From: Tigriopus japonicus
Taxonomy: Eukaryota > Arthropoda > Copepoda > Harpacticoida > Harpacticidae
Length of the DNA stretch: 64,000 bases
Direction of reading: 5' to 3'
Assembly (NCBI GenBank): GCA_010645155.1
Contig: CM021314.1
Coordinates: 1,340,406-1,404,405 of the forward strand
Positions 22,383 to 33,945 of the stretch are shown piece after piece (the first letter of the stretch is position 1; each line of letters opens with the position of its first letter). The notes under the pieces were generated by a model. The model saw nothing but the letters and a program-made list of their open reading frames with translations. It did not search any database and was not told the DNA's origin. Made by a program: the position numbers and the translations under genes.

Positions 22383-23103
22383 AAGCAGGAAAATGTCATT
22401 CATCGAACTTGAAATTTTGGGTGGTTACAGCCATTTTGAAATACAACTAAGTGGGAGCTCGAATACAATCACTTTCAGCATTCTGATGATTTTATGGGAT
22501 TTGCAAAGTGTGTTATAAATATTCACGCTAAATGTTCAAGCTTGGCAAAAAAGAAACACCGATTTTGTACCAAACTTTCTGACATGCTCAAAGTATTGTG
22601 AAATTGATAGGAAATAGAAAAAAAATATTATAGTCGTTTGTTTGATTAGAAAAGATTAGGTTTGAATTGAAAGTGTGTGTTCAAAATCTTTCAATTTGAA
22701 AACATAAACAAATTTGAGTTTATTTCGGTTACATCATTGCATGCCACAATTTTAGAGAAAAGTTCTATCCCATGGATTTTGTTTCATACATTCTGTTCCA
22801 AAATTTGAGAATTCGCCACCACTTCTTGATTCTTCCGTTTAATTGCCCTTTGAATCTTTAAGACTGGAGCAGGAATGGTTGAAAAAATGAAAATTTCAAA
22901 TTTTAAATTTTGCTCTTGAAAATTGAAAAACAGCAAGCACAAGACAAAAAAAGGATCTTAGCCTTGATGATAATTTTTGCCCGTACATCATTACATAGTA
23001 CATCATACTACATAGTACATCATTAGTACATCATACACAAATACGAATTCAAACATTTAAAACCATGACAATATGAATATCTCCAAGAGAAATCAGATCC
23101 CGT
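22383..23103. other. HGD 3' flank
   Basis: AT-rich, with short TACATCAT-type repeats at about 22984-23035. No gene seen. Confidence 0.5.
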
Positions 23104-23300
23104 TGAGGGAGAAGGTTTAGGGGTTAGCGCAGGTTCCTACAATGTCGTACGTAGGTCTCAGGTTCGATTCTACTTCCTAACCCTTCCCGAGTCAGAGATT
23201 GGACATGAGAATGCCCACAGCAAGAAACCTGGATGATTCAAAAGCTGGCTTCGCTAACCGAGTATCAACCCTCCGATTTTAACCATCAACACTGCAAAAA
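23104..23300 (+). repeat. tRNA-derived SINE, second copy
   Basis: A-box GGGGTTAGCGCAGG (about 23119-23132) and B-box GGTTCGATTCT (23161-23171), then a body with GGACATGAGAATGCCCA and GCTGGCTTCGCTAACCGAG. It ends at an A-run near 23300. It is diverged from the 6841 copy but collinear with it. Confidence 0.82.
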
Positions 23301-23606
23301 AATTGGAAAAAAGATAAAATAAAATCCTGCAATCAATCCAACCAAAGTTCTTTGAATCTAGCATTCAAGTAAACCCTAGGTTGCGGGACTTTAGATCCAA
23401 TTCTCAGCGTCGTCCAGGGACGGATTTGCTCTCCCTGTGCCCCTTCAAACCAAATCTGTCAGCTGACGCTTAAAAACAGTAAGAAATTCTTTCGGAACGT
23501 CAATCCTACCTGCAATTTCATCGATTAGGCACAATATCTACGCCTCATCAACGAAAATCGTTAGTTCCTTAGTCACATCTCAAATATCTTAAAATCCTGC
23601 AAGACC

Positions 23607-24097
23607 ATGGGCGACGATGGAACGGAAGAGGCAAGTCCCTGAAAGCTGTACTTGACTGCCCAAGGACACGCCTTAACATTGTTTTTCTAATGAATTTTCT
23701 TAGAACCAATTTGTGGTGGACGATGTTTCTAACATCATCAAAGAGTCCATTGAGAGCACAATAGGCGGCAACAGCTACGTCCACACCAAAGTCAACCAAT
23801 GGACCAATTCTGTGGTGGAAGCCTGTCTGGCCTCGTTAACCAAGCTTCAAAAACCGTTCAAGTATATTGGTAAGTCCTTCGCCACACAGCCCGTCCATCT
23901 CAAATTCATTTGATTATTGATCCGAACATTCGATTTTTTTTTTGGCAGTGACTTGCGTGATCATGCAAAAGAATGGTGCTGGCCTTCATACGGCCAGTTC
24001 ATGCTACTGGGATAATTCGACAGATGGTTCTTGCACTGTTCGATGGGAGAACAAAACCATGTATTGCATCGTGTCCGTCTTTGGTTTGGCTATCTAA
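23607..24097 (+). CDS. DYNLT1: Dynein light chain Tctex-type 1
   Basis: Three exons, 23607-23630, 23704-23869 and 23949-24097, giving 112 aa, against 113 in human. The protein starts MGDDGTEE and runs into [50 protein letters not shown] and [16 protein letters not shown], nearly identical to metazoan Tctex1. It is a dimeric light chain of cytoplasmic dynein that binds the intermediate chain and cargo. Intron 1 starts with GC (GAG/gcaagt), the known minor GC-AG class; using the nearby GT would shift the frame. It converges on CYB5R4, with 124 bp between the stops. Confidence 0.97.
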
Positions 24098-24198
24098 GTG
24101 AACAAACTAATCCAAGATCTTGTATTCTTCCGAGCTTCTTATCATTTACTCGCTTATTTTTCCAATAGAAAACGCTCAAATGTCTATGAAAACCAAGA

Positions 24199-24204
24199 TT
24201 TATT
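24199..24204 (-). promoter_or_regulatory. Polyadenylation signal of CYB5R4
   Basis: AATAAA on the minus strand about 18 nt beyond the stop at 24222. It lies inside the short gap to DYNLT1, so the two transcripts probably overlap at their 3' ends. Confidence 0.55.
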
Positions 24205-24221
24205 TAGGTACAGGAGCATAT

Positions 24222-27200
24222 TTAGCCTTGAAAGAGGAAAATAGAATCTTCTGGAGTTTCCAAGGCTTGGAATAACCTAAAAAGAAGAATGAATAATTTT
24301 CACATTTATAAGAGATAAAGTCATGCGTTCGTACTTTTTAGCTTCAGCTGTAAATGGATTTGGGCCACAAATCGCCACTAAACGTCGTTTAGGTTTCTCA
24401 GGTATGACTTGCTCAAGGATCTCTCGTGATATTCGGCCTTTCAATCCGGTCCATTTTTCATCTTGCGATAAAATATGATGAACTTTGAAGATGGGGTATC
24501 GAATTTCCAAGCCCTTTAGTTGCTCTCGACACATGATATCTCGTTCCGTTTTATTGAAAAACAACAACTGGCAAACTGATCGAGTTTCATGCTTCTTGAC
24601 CAAGAACTGTTGCAACAATTTGGCCATTGGTGTGAACCCAGTGCCCGCAGCCACCAAAATGAGCTGCCTGACATCTTGGAAAGCCGTGTGAATATCAAAT
24701 AACCCAGTATGATCACTTATTGGGAGACTTTGACCTGAAACAAGGATCCATCATTTCAAGCTCCATGAAGAACGAAACGGATAAGCTCACCTTTTTCAAG
24801 GGCTTTAAGTTTTGGTGTTAGGGCACCATCAGAATAAGTCTTGATCAGTAGGTGGAGTTTTCCATCATCAATAAGGAACGGGTCTAAATTGGCTAGAATT
24901 GGAGTGTAACTACGGACAATTTCCATGCCTTCGACCAAGCATTTGGTATGAATATGATGTCCCACCGGTACAAAGAAGTGCATTTCCTGGCCAAAATATC
25001 AGACATTAGGTTCATTAAAACATGACATGATTTGAATGACTCACTAGATTGGGTGAAGGTTCCAGAATGAGATGATCAACATCATGAGTGACGGGTTTTC
25101 TCTCAATCAATGCCCAGTCACGATATCGTGTGTCCAAGTTTGCAGCTTTGCTTAATTTGGGGAAGCCTTCCACGAGTTGGCCCAAATTGGGCCAATGTGA
25201 CTTGGACTCCTTTCTGAGGACAATCTCCACTTTTCCAGTAGATGTTCCCACAGTGACCTTGCCTAACCTGGCTTTGTCATGAAGGTTGTATTCGGTCACA
25301 AATTTGAATGGTTGCTCTTTTGAGTTAGGATTTGGTAGATGGATCGACATATAACAATGGACTTTTTCCAAAATTTCGATAATGATGTCTTCTCGTTGAA
25401 GTTGGTTGGGAACTCGGGTGAAAATGGAGATCACAAAGGTCAAATCAGTCTGGTGAGTGTCGATGGAAGGTATTTGCGGTTTACTTTTGATTGGAGGTAT
25501 CACTAAAATAAATTTAAAAAATACACCCACTGATTATTCGGGATACATAAAAATGCTCTTGAAGCAAGGCATTTAGAAAGAGATAGAGCGAGAGAACAAT
25601 CAATGGTGCACGACTTCTAAAAGGTGTCCGAAGAAATAAATGTACAAGATGCGGTTGACACTTTCCTTGATATGTTGTGAAGAAAAGGTATTCAGAGGGA
25701 AAGTAGAACATTGAAGATTGTGTGGCACGAGATTCATTAGAGGGTTGGCCTAAATGTAACATTGAATTAGTGAAACGGAGTTTGGGTATAACTTGAAAAA
25801 GAAGTCCCGGGCACGCGCACACATGTTTGGGGATTCAACCGGGTTAAACACCACAAGAATGACAAAAAGCACCTGCCTGAGAAGGACGAAGGAAATCGCA
25901 AAAAAGAGAAGCACTTCACTGAGGGAAGAAATTAGTTTCTCGTTCAGTTCCTCAAACTACATTGAAGTCATTCGCAAAGAAACAACCAATGCTATCAAGG
26001 TCATGTCAAACGTACCAGGTTTGGCGCTAAGAGAGCTGTTGGTAGAGAGAGACGATATCGATGGCGGGACTTTAGATTTTGCAGGCAATTTGAAGGCCAC
26101 ATCGTCGGCATCCACAAGTTTACCCACCACACAAGCCGCCAACATGGACTCATAATTGACCCACCGATGAACTTCATTGAACAAATTGGTTGCGTCGATA
26201 CCTGCACCTCTTACTAATTCATCCCAACCACCAGGATGGTAATCCATGTAGGCCGTCACATTATAAACCACTCCTAAAGTTCAAGTAAATTATTATAAAC
26301 AATGCAGAAGTAGATGAATATACAAAGTAAAACTCGGTCAGCAACTATTTAATTCTCTAATCGAGATTTATTGCAATAAGCGCCTTGAATTAAATGTAAA
26401 TGAACTTTGGACATAGAAACCCTTGCAATAAGAATATACCTAACTTGACTACTTAATTTCCAACTTTGACTCTCTGTCGGTCAAATTGTAAATTTACAAT
26501 GGCAAATTTAATTGTACTCACCGTTGAGGGCCATCCAAGCGTCTTTGCGTTTGTTGTGTTTGGCCAATTCTGTCTTGGTCACCTTGAGAATTTTACCGCC
26601 AGTTCCGGTTAAGTCTTTGCCAGACTTAGTGAGACGAATCCAGTCCATGAGTGAGAATCCGGGTTTGAGAGACACCTTGTTCCTCGGATTACCTTCAAAA
26701 TGCAAGTGGTATGTTCAAAATGGAACACACCATTAAGAGTTCGTTTGCTGGTGAGTGCGTATGTTTCTTCAAGGATCCAAAATCGTCTGGAATCCCAAGG
26801 GGAGAAGAGGCCAACATTCTTGTCAGATTTCGGTATTGAGTTCTACTTTGAAGGGTAGGTTTTGTTCCGGCAAGAATTTTCCCTTTGTACTTTGTGGTGC
26901 TGGTGAGAAAATGTTGTGGAACTGACACATCATTGGTTTTCTTAACAGCTCTTGTCCTTCTGTCTTCTCATTCCTTTATGATCATCACTCTAGAAGGTTC
27001 TTTTGGCCTTCAGGACATGAGTGATTCTTCCTCACCGTTTCTCTCTTAGGAATACTAAGTAGTTTAGGAAGAACCCACACTTTGGAATGAAACAAAGCTA
27101 AGAGAGCCGTGAAAACAAGATGCAAAAGCCATCATCTTCTCACTCAAAGAACCATATTTTATTTTTACGTTCTAGCAAAGTAGATGCAGGTTTTCACATG

Positions 27201-27641
27201 GAGGAGAACACATCAACTAGCTTTATAGAACACTCCCAAGATTCAATAACTCGATCATGCAATATTATCGTTAAGAGACACACTCACACGACAAGAAATG
27301 CAACAATTCAAGTGAATCGTCTTTCTTTCATCTACCTGTGGCGGATCCAGAAGCGACTTGTTGGGAGTTTCCCAAAGGAAATAATCCTCCAGGATTGGGA
27401 ACACTCAACGAAGATCCAACTAGCGTTGGAACACCAAGACCCCCAGTTCCAGATGGAGACACTAATTTGCTTGAATCCCATTTTGGAGGCAAAACTCGCT
27501 CTGAAGCTGTAATTGGAAATGAACTACAATCAACAATGACTGGTTGATTATAGCAGCAAGTAGAAATTTTATTTTGCCTGTTTTGAGGTCCGAGTCGCTG
27601 TCCGATGTGTCCATGGTGGAAACACTAAGTGCTGGATTCAT
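24222..27641 (-). CDS. CYB5R4: Cytochrome b5 reductase 4 (NCB5OR)
   Basis: Minus-strand exons: 27641-27578 (tentative), 27539-27336, 26692-26522, 26270-26016, 25502-25045, 24986-24791, 24734-24335, 24276-24222, giving about 600 aa. An N-terminal SQQVASG...NPRNKVSLKPGFSLMDW block matches the family. Then come a cytochrome b5 domain with haem motif YHPGG and VHRWVNYESML, a CS/p23-like domain (THQTDLTFVISIF...KVEIVLRKE), and a FAD/NAD(P)H reductase part (VRSYTPIL, GTGFTPMAKL, CGPNPF). It is an ER-associated flavohaem oxidoreductase that passes electrons from NAD(P)H. The tail KKLFQALETPE follows a last intron of 58 bp. The N-terminal extension is longer than in human. Exon 1 depends on a 38-bp GC-AG intron, so the true start is uncertain. 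Confidence 0.93.
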
Positions 27642-29546
27642 GGTGGGATTCGACTAGAACGAAACAATATTATTCAAACCAGCATTTGTGTTCGTTATGA
27701 GCAGAAAAGATTGATGTATTGGCCTTTCCAGGCCTATTCAATTGGATGAGACTGCTCTCCTTAACGTACTGCTTTCTAAAACATGTCGATGATTATTAAT
27801 TCATTGACACTTCATCGGTTACTCAATCCCCGTAGCGTTTTCGAGCCTAATCTTTTTTTTCAGCTGATAGAAACAAAGATTGTCGGTAAGTTATCATGGC
27901 CGGTCATGCAACCTCGTTATAGCTGATTATGGCATTCTTTCCCAAACAATCGAAGCACTGGTAAGTAGGGATGTGGCTTGATGCTGATTTTCAATCTTTA
28001 AGCTGTTGATGCTAAGTCACAACACGATCTTGTATTGGAATGGAATCAGAATGGCATCAAGCTTTTTTGCTGATATGGGCCTCTGAACAAGGTCCTTAAG
28101 GTGACTGCCCCAGTGCTGTCTTATATTCCTTGGTTGAATGAATAAATAATTAAGAAGACAAAATGTTTTTTTTAGACTCTCGTTTGAGAATTAAACTTGA
28201 TTTGTTGTGTATTTGGACGTATTTAAGATATAAAACCACATGAATAACATCCAGCTATGGCATGAAAATGCGATCTTGTCATTACTCAGCCACACTTGTC
28301 ACATACATTGAAAGGTTTACCAATCGCAGGCATGCCACTTTTCCCCATTAATAACTTTTTGCTTTGCCAATTCACTTGACTTCTTCACCCTGGCAATTCA
28401 AATGTTTAGCTTGTCCCATACAAATGTATTGTATCATTTCTTTTTTGCAATGTGTTTCATGATTTTAAGATGTTTGTCACTTCATTGTCCAAGTCTTCTT
28501 AACAAAAAGTATATTTGGCTCAAGATACCACAAATTTGGCAAAGCTATCATCAGACCACAAGAACGTTTATCCCATTTGTACTACTGATGGGGTCAATCA
28601 TAGATTGGATTGGGAAAATTGATAATTGAACCAATTTTAGACCTGATTGGAGAGATTGGTGATTGGATTGAGATTTTCAACCTGGTCCTTCAACAAACAG
28701 CATTGCCAAAATGACGAGAGAAATTGTAACGACACAAATGTGCCAATAATGAAAAGGATGAACCTAGAAACCATTCAGTGGATGTCCTACATGTTTGACT
28801 CTTGCCATATACACTGCCCAATTCCCATCAACGATGTATTTCTTTAAGTTTTAAATGATGACTGTTATTGTTTGGTCCTGTTTAGTATTTTTTGGCAAGC
28901 CCTTCCGGCATGTAAATCCTCTCATCTTTAGTGATGCTGAAAACAATTGATCTGTGGCCAGATTTTCAAAAATAGGGCACATTGTCATAAAGAATTCTTC
29001 AAAAATATATACCACAGACATATTCAATCCAATACAATCAAAGTTATGTATAAGAATATTCCATGTATTTGATGTTGTGATCTCTTGAAGACGGGAAAAA
29101 GTTGAACAAATGAAAAAAAAAATCAAAACTTGTTTGCAGTCTGCAAAAGCAAAAAATGATAAAAAAAATTCTAGAAAATGCGAAAATAAATTCAGATTTA
29201 GTTGTAAAGCCAACAAATTTTTCTTTGAGCCAAAACTGCCATAAATGAAAAAAGCTCCTGCCCAGGATAATTATATTCAACATTGCCTTTCATGGAATTG
29301 GCAGAATTTTGATCACAGTTTTGAAACAATAGTGAGATTGGCTTGGCCTCCCTGATTTGATGCCAACACAGACTCATCTAGCTTTAGATGTGACCATGAC
29401 AAAGAAGACATGAAATTTTATCATATCGAGACAAGACATTTAGCCAATGAAATTCAATTTAGGTTAGAGTCCCTTATAGACAATTTGATAACTCGTTCAT
29501 GTTTCACCAATAATGACTTGAAAAGACTTGAACATTTCTAACTTCA
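27642..29546. other. Intergenic upstream of CYB5R4
   Basis: AT-rich. A minus-strand frame at about 29216-28851 looks slightly protein-like (NTWNILIHNF...FEEFFMTMCPIFENL) but is not recognised and has no splice support I trust. Confidence 0.4.
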
Positions 29547-30056
29547 TCATTGGAATATCGAGGAAAACAATTTCACAATGTACCACCCAGTCACACTGTG
29601 AAAAACCTTTGAAGAAGTATTGTTCTCGATGTGCTCGTGGAGAACCACCCTTATTACGCCCATTGCGTTGTTGCGAACTGGTTCAATTGGATTTGCAAAC
29701 AGGACGGGGAAGAGGAAATTGGGTACCAAAAGAAACGCAAAATGCAAAAAGACGGCTGTCAAACTTCCATTTTCGAATCCCACAATTATCATGAACACGA
29801 GGAACATGCCAATATAAATGGTGAACCAGAAAGCGTCTTGAAAAGAACCTATGCATACTGGCGAATCACATCTTGGACCCAAAATCCCATGTGTTTGCCA
29901 CCATATCTCAGTGATCAATAATGACCAATACCTTGTAATACACATGGACTTTAATGAAAAGTCAGTGAAAAGGGTATGGACCTTAATCCACTCGCAAAAT
30001 CCTCTTGAAAAAGAATTAAGAACCACATTTCCCCCGGAAACTCTCCCACGGACCAA
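29547..30056 (-). CDS. Unrecognised multi-span membrane protein fragment
   Basis: Open frame of 169 codons with two or three strongly hydrophobic stretches (FWFTIYIGMFLVFMIIVGF, LTAVFLHFAFLLVPNFLF) and Cys residues (GPRCDSPVC) just before the first. No family comes to mind. The frame starts at an ATG but could be an internal exon. The hydrophobic spans could also be a by-product of T-rich sequence on this strand. No partner exon was found. Confidence 0.3.
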   Translation of the reverse strand: MVRGRVSGGNVVLNSFSRGFCEWIKVHTLFTDFSLKSMCITRYWSLLITEIWWQTHGILGPRCDSPVCIGSFQDAFWFTIYIGMFLVFMIIVGFENGSLTAVFLHFAFLLVPNFLFPVLFANPIEPVRNNAMGVIRVVLHEHIENNTSSKVFHSVTGWYIVKLFSSIFQ

Positions 30057-30589
30057 AACGTTTCATTGCGCTCATCGATTACTTTACTTTAACAACTAAA
30101 ATCGACACTATCATATCTATTCTTGGATTATCATGAAAAGGAGCGAAGTACAATCTAAAGCTCTGCAATATTTCTACAGTTTCAGAGTTGGAACAAATTG
30201 GAACTCTCTGATGTGCCCAATCTGTGACGGAATTCAAATGATAAGTCTCCCTGCTATTACTAATCCCCTGTGGTTATTGGACCTCTGAATTAAAGTTCAA
30301 TTGAGAAAATGTACACTAATTAGTGATTATATTGCATGTATTGGGACCACTGATGTTGTATGAACATTTGCATATGTCAACCGAATTTAACGTATTTCTA
30401 TTTCCTCTTCCCGTACTCTTTATACAGCACAAGGTGTTTGGAGTGGACATACAATAAATAACATTTCAGGCTCGAATTTGCAAAATATTTTCACCATGTT
30501 CAACTAAATTAGACATAAATGATATTTATGTCTAAATTTTGATGTTTAAGAGAAAACATAAATGATAAATGAAGAGGGATGAACAGACT
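30057..30589. other. AT-rich intergenic, contains a perfect short palindrome
   Basis: TTAGACATAAAT / ATTTATGTCTAA with a 3-base spacer at 30509-30535. No gene seen. Confidence 0.5.
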
Positions 30590-30880
30590 GCACGAATGCA
30601 ATTTGGGACTTTTTTGTGGGAACCATGGGCTTCATTTTGAGGGTGTTGACTTGAAGGTTATTGTCAAGGCAATCACCTTGCAAAATGTTGATGCTATTTA
30701 GCGGTCCTTTGCTGAAATTGATAAAAAGAAACAGGTCGTCTACACATTGAAAGTACTGAATTCCTTTGTCATTAATGGTGGGGCCTTGGTGACCTGGGCC
30801 TTTCGGCAGGTCAGAGATACAAAGGATAAGCAGTAGTGGATCCTTCAACATGAGATTGTGTTCTATTGAAACCTCAAATT
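30590..30880 (-). pseudogene. Decayed LINE reverse-transcriptase fragment
   Basis: The minus-strand frame reads KDPLLLILCISDLPKGPG...GIQYFQCVDDLFLF...NNLQVNTLKMKPMV. It aligns by eye with the RT palm of non-LTR elements (SPLLFLLYINDLP, YADDL, N-L-VN--KTK-MV). The catalytic box is altered (CVDDL), so it is a dead fragment. Confidence 0.7.
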
Positions 30881-30944
30881 TGTTAGTTTGAAAAGTACAA
30901 CACACAATTAATGATATTGTTGTATGCACTAACTTGCTTAACAC

Positions 30945-32337
30945 CCTTCAATTTGCAAGGGTAAAACTGCTCAAGGTGTCTAGCCTTATGAACCATAATG
31001 TAAGAACTTATTTGGGTGTTAGGGTAAATAACGAGTTCTCATGTAGTTGAAACTTGATTTCTTAATGCATATAGTATCCCCTTAGTCATTACAAATGCAT
31101 TTTTGGGCAATTTCATGCTTAGTCTTTTCACTCTTTGCCCTAATGCAAGCAATTTTGGAAACCCTGCATATTTCTGTGTTATTGTCAGTTAAAGTTGCGC
31201 TCAAAAGTAAACATGCTTCATGAACCCAAATGTACTTACTTTCAGCTTATAATACATATATATTTGATTTAAAACTCTTTCTTTTCATTTTAAATGATGA
31301 AGAATGGCTAAAATATTTTTACCGACTCTTAAAATAAGGTGCAAAGTTATTGGTTGAAGGTTTCAAATCGTGCTACTTTTGGAACCTGTTGGGCACCCTG
31401 AAATGCTTTTTCCCAGATTGACGAGATTGATTTTTGGACTGAGATTGGGGGCATCAAGATTGGTTCAAGGCTAGATTGAAAGACTGAACAGATTGAATGA
31501 TTGGGATTTTCCATCAGTAATTTGTACCTTAAAATACTTTCGAGTGACATAGTTACGAATTCATATCCATCACCATGTTGTCAATTGACTTGGCCTTTGC
31601 AACGTGAATTTTGATTTCACCTTTAAGCTTTTATATCAATCAATTTGCATCATATGTTCCTCAAAACCAGGTTTCTAAAAGATTGAAGTGCTACTGGCTA
31701 CTGTTGTTACATCAGGAAATATCCCTAACAAAGTATTGCATGGGAGACAATGCAAATAAACATAGTTGAACCTATATTGGATACATACATTTTGATTTCC
31801 GAAATTTTCGTTGTTTATTTCATATTTCAAATGCCTGTAGTAGTATTACCGCTGAAAGGAAAATAAAGAACAAAAATAGTGAGCATGACTGGTGAACCAC
31901 ATACAGTGCACGTACAGATGTTAGTTGGTAAATATTATACGTATTCCTACTAAATGTTAGAGAATGGTAACTATCTAAAACTTCTCCACAGATGTAGCGT
32001 TTGTAGATTGCATTCAAAGATTGAGTGGCGCCTCCAGAACGATGAAGCGATCGAGAGAATCAATTCGGGAAGTGACGGGGAAGGGTACCGGAACGTCGTC
32101 AAAAATTGAAAGAATTAGCCCGTTGAAACAATCTGATTTTATTTTTGATTCCGCCAGTCAATGGCTGGAGAGATTCTTGAGTAAGGCAGCGAGGGGGTAG
32201 ATTTGCGTCAGGAGATATGCGGTGTCATTGTTCAAGAAAAGGGATTTTCGAGGCATCTTTCAGATACTTGAGAAAACGGCGTAGAGGGCTTCCCACGTCG
32301 ACCTTGAAATTTTTGCTTTTTCAATGTTTACTTTCAG
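30945..32337. other. AT-rich intergenic, nothing recognised
   Basis: Small frames at 31550-31347 and 32017-31820 (minus) show no domain or splice support. Confidence 0.45.
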
Positions 32338-32447
32338 CGGAACTTGATCCTCATCGCTGCAGAGAGGGCTGCCAAATTATGGAAGAGCCAAAGGACGGCA
32401 AAGTCATATTTAGACCTAAAAATCATTTCGCCAAAATTTCTACCTAA
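32338..32447 (+). other. Possible terminal exon
   Basis: A good acceptor (TTTACTTTCAG) precedes a frame reading ELDPHRCREGCQIMEEPKDG to a TAA at 32447. The two Cys and the charged composition look protein-like, but no family or upstream exon is identified. Confidence 0.25.
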
Positions 32448-32668
32448 GTGACACTGGTAAATCTTGAATTGCTCTTCAAAGAGACATCCAACGACAGTTT
32501 TAATGAAAATGTTTAAGTTTGGAAGCATTTGCATTTCTGTCAATTCAGACTGGTTTTTTTACATTTGGTCTTTATGATTTGAATGTCGCAGCACTAATCA
32601 CATTATTTTTCTTGTCACACGTCTTCCTTCCCTGAACAACCTTAAGCCATTTTTTAAAGCCAGATGAC

Positions 32669-32933
32669 TTGAAAACGACATTCTTCCATTGGATATTGAT
32701 TTTGTTTGGCACTAATTATGCTTTAAATCAATCATTAATTATAAAACAATTAGGTATGAACGATCAGCCATGGGATTTTGCGCTATCAAAGCCATATAAA
32801 TTTTCAAGCGAAATTGGCGGCGCTGAATCATCTGAAAATGAATCAAGCATGCTCGATGCTTTCCGAGGCTGCATTGCAGGAAGCATTGGCATCGATGCCA
32901 TCAAGCTAGTCAGCTTGTTTTACATCACTACTG
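32669..32933 (+). CDS. Possible first exon of a secreted laminin-G-like protein
   Basis: The ATG-initiated frame begins with a signal-peptide-like MKTTFFHWILILFGTNYAL. It ends with FRGCIAGSIGIDAIKLVSL, which resembles the C-terminal edge of a laminin-G domain (F-GCI--V-I). A donor (CTACTG/gtaaga) closes the exon at phase 1 at 32933. A whole LamG domain does not fit, so this could be a fragment of a duplicated gene. No following exon was identified; an hAT element and a LINE lie immediately downstream. Confidence 0.35.
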
Positions 32934-33036
32934 GTAAGAAGTGATCAGTGTTCTTGAGTTACTTAAAAAAACATCAATTTGAGTTGAATCCAAGCAGGAA
33001 AAATGTTGAGCCAAGATAGAAGATTAGAAAAAATGG

Positions 33037-33095
33037 TAGTGATGGACCGAGAGGGCTCATAACCGAAACCGAAAGTTTCGGCCGAAAGAGGGCTT

Positions 33096-33126
<31 letters not shown>

Positions 33127-33359
33127 AGCAGCTGACTACAAAATTGTATAAATCCAAAATACACCTTAAAAATCAAAATTGCTCATGTGTTCGATGTTGG
33201 GTAGGCGCAAATTTTGAAAAATCGGGAAACTTAAATTTCAGAGGTTTTTGAAAGAAAACTTTTTCGATTTTGTTGTCATACTCCATCCTTTATAGTGTCT
33301 GTCTGCTTTCGGTTTCGGTAGGCATAACCGAAACCGAAAGCGCTTTCAGTCCATCACTA
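33037..33359. mobile_element. Non-autonomous hAT element with CCGAAA repeats
   Basis: A 323-bp element bounded by TAGTGATGGAC and its complement GTCCATCACTA. It is flanked by an identical 8-bp duplication AAAAATGG (33029-33036, 33360-33367), typical of hAT. Inside both ends are runs of AACCGAAACCGAAA-type hexamers in both orientations, so the ends can fold back. No ORF. Confidence 0.9.
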
Positions 33360-33424
33360 AAAAATGGACATGCTTACGTTTCATAAGGGAGTTTATTTAT
33401 GTTTCCCAATTTGTGACTGAGAAT

Positions 33425-33945
33425 TTTACAAATAATTTTACAAAAATAATTCAAGGAATGAGAGAGCTCTCGTATTGGGAGAGGCTCAAGAAGTTAGGGC
33501 TGTACAGTACTCAGAGAAAGTATGAAAGGTATTTGATACTGAATGTTTTCAAGAGCATTCATGGGCTCTGTCCTAACCCAGGATTTGAGATCAGTTGTAG
33601 CGATCGTAGGGGTTTTACGTGCGCTCTGAGAGCACCTCCAAATCCTTCGGAATCTAGGCTAGTTCGAACAATAAAGTCCTCCTCTCTTCTTTATCGGGCT
33701 CCTTCATTGTTCAATTTGTTGCCTATTTGCCTTCGTCGGGATTATGTAGGAGTTGATCCTCTAACACCATTTGAGGCAGGATTGGACAAATTTTTAAACA
33801 CTATTCCTGACCAGCCCACTATACAAGGGTTGTATAGATTTGCCAACACTAACTCATGGGTAGATCAAATTTCATATTAACATTAATTATTGAAACAATA
33901 TTAATGATTAACTCTCTTTACAGGGAATCCCATTCCTTGTAGACC
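33425..33945 (+). mobile_element. 5'-truncated CR1/Jockey-like LINE, RT C-terminal region
   Basis: One open frame (to a stop at 33880) with YWERLKKLGLYSTQRKYERY, SIHGLCPNPGFEI, CSDRRGFTC and FLNTIPDQPTIQG, collinear with 11456-11962. It ends in the same 3' hairpin (TTACAGGGAATCCCATTCCT at about 33919). The open frame is intact over the retained part, suggesting a fairly young insertion. Confidence 0.88.
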
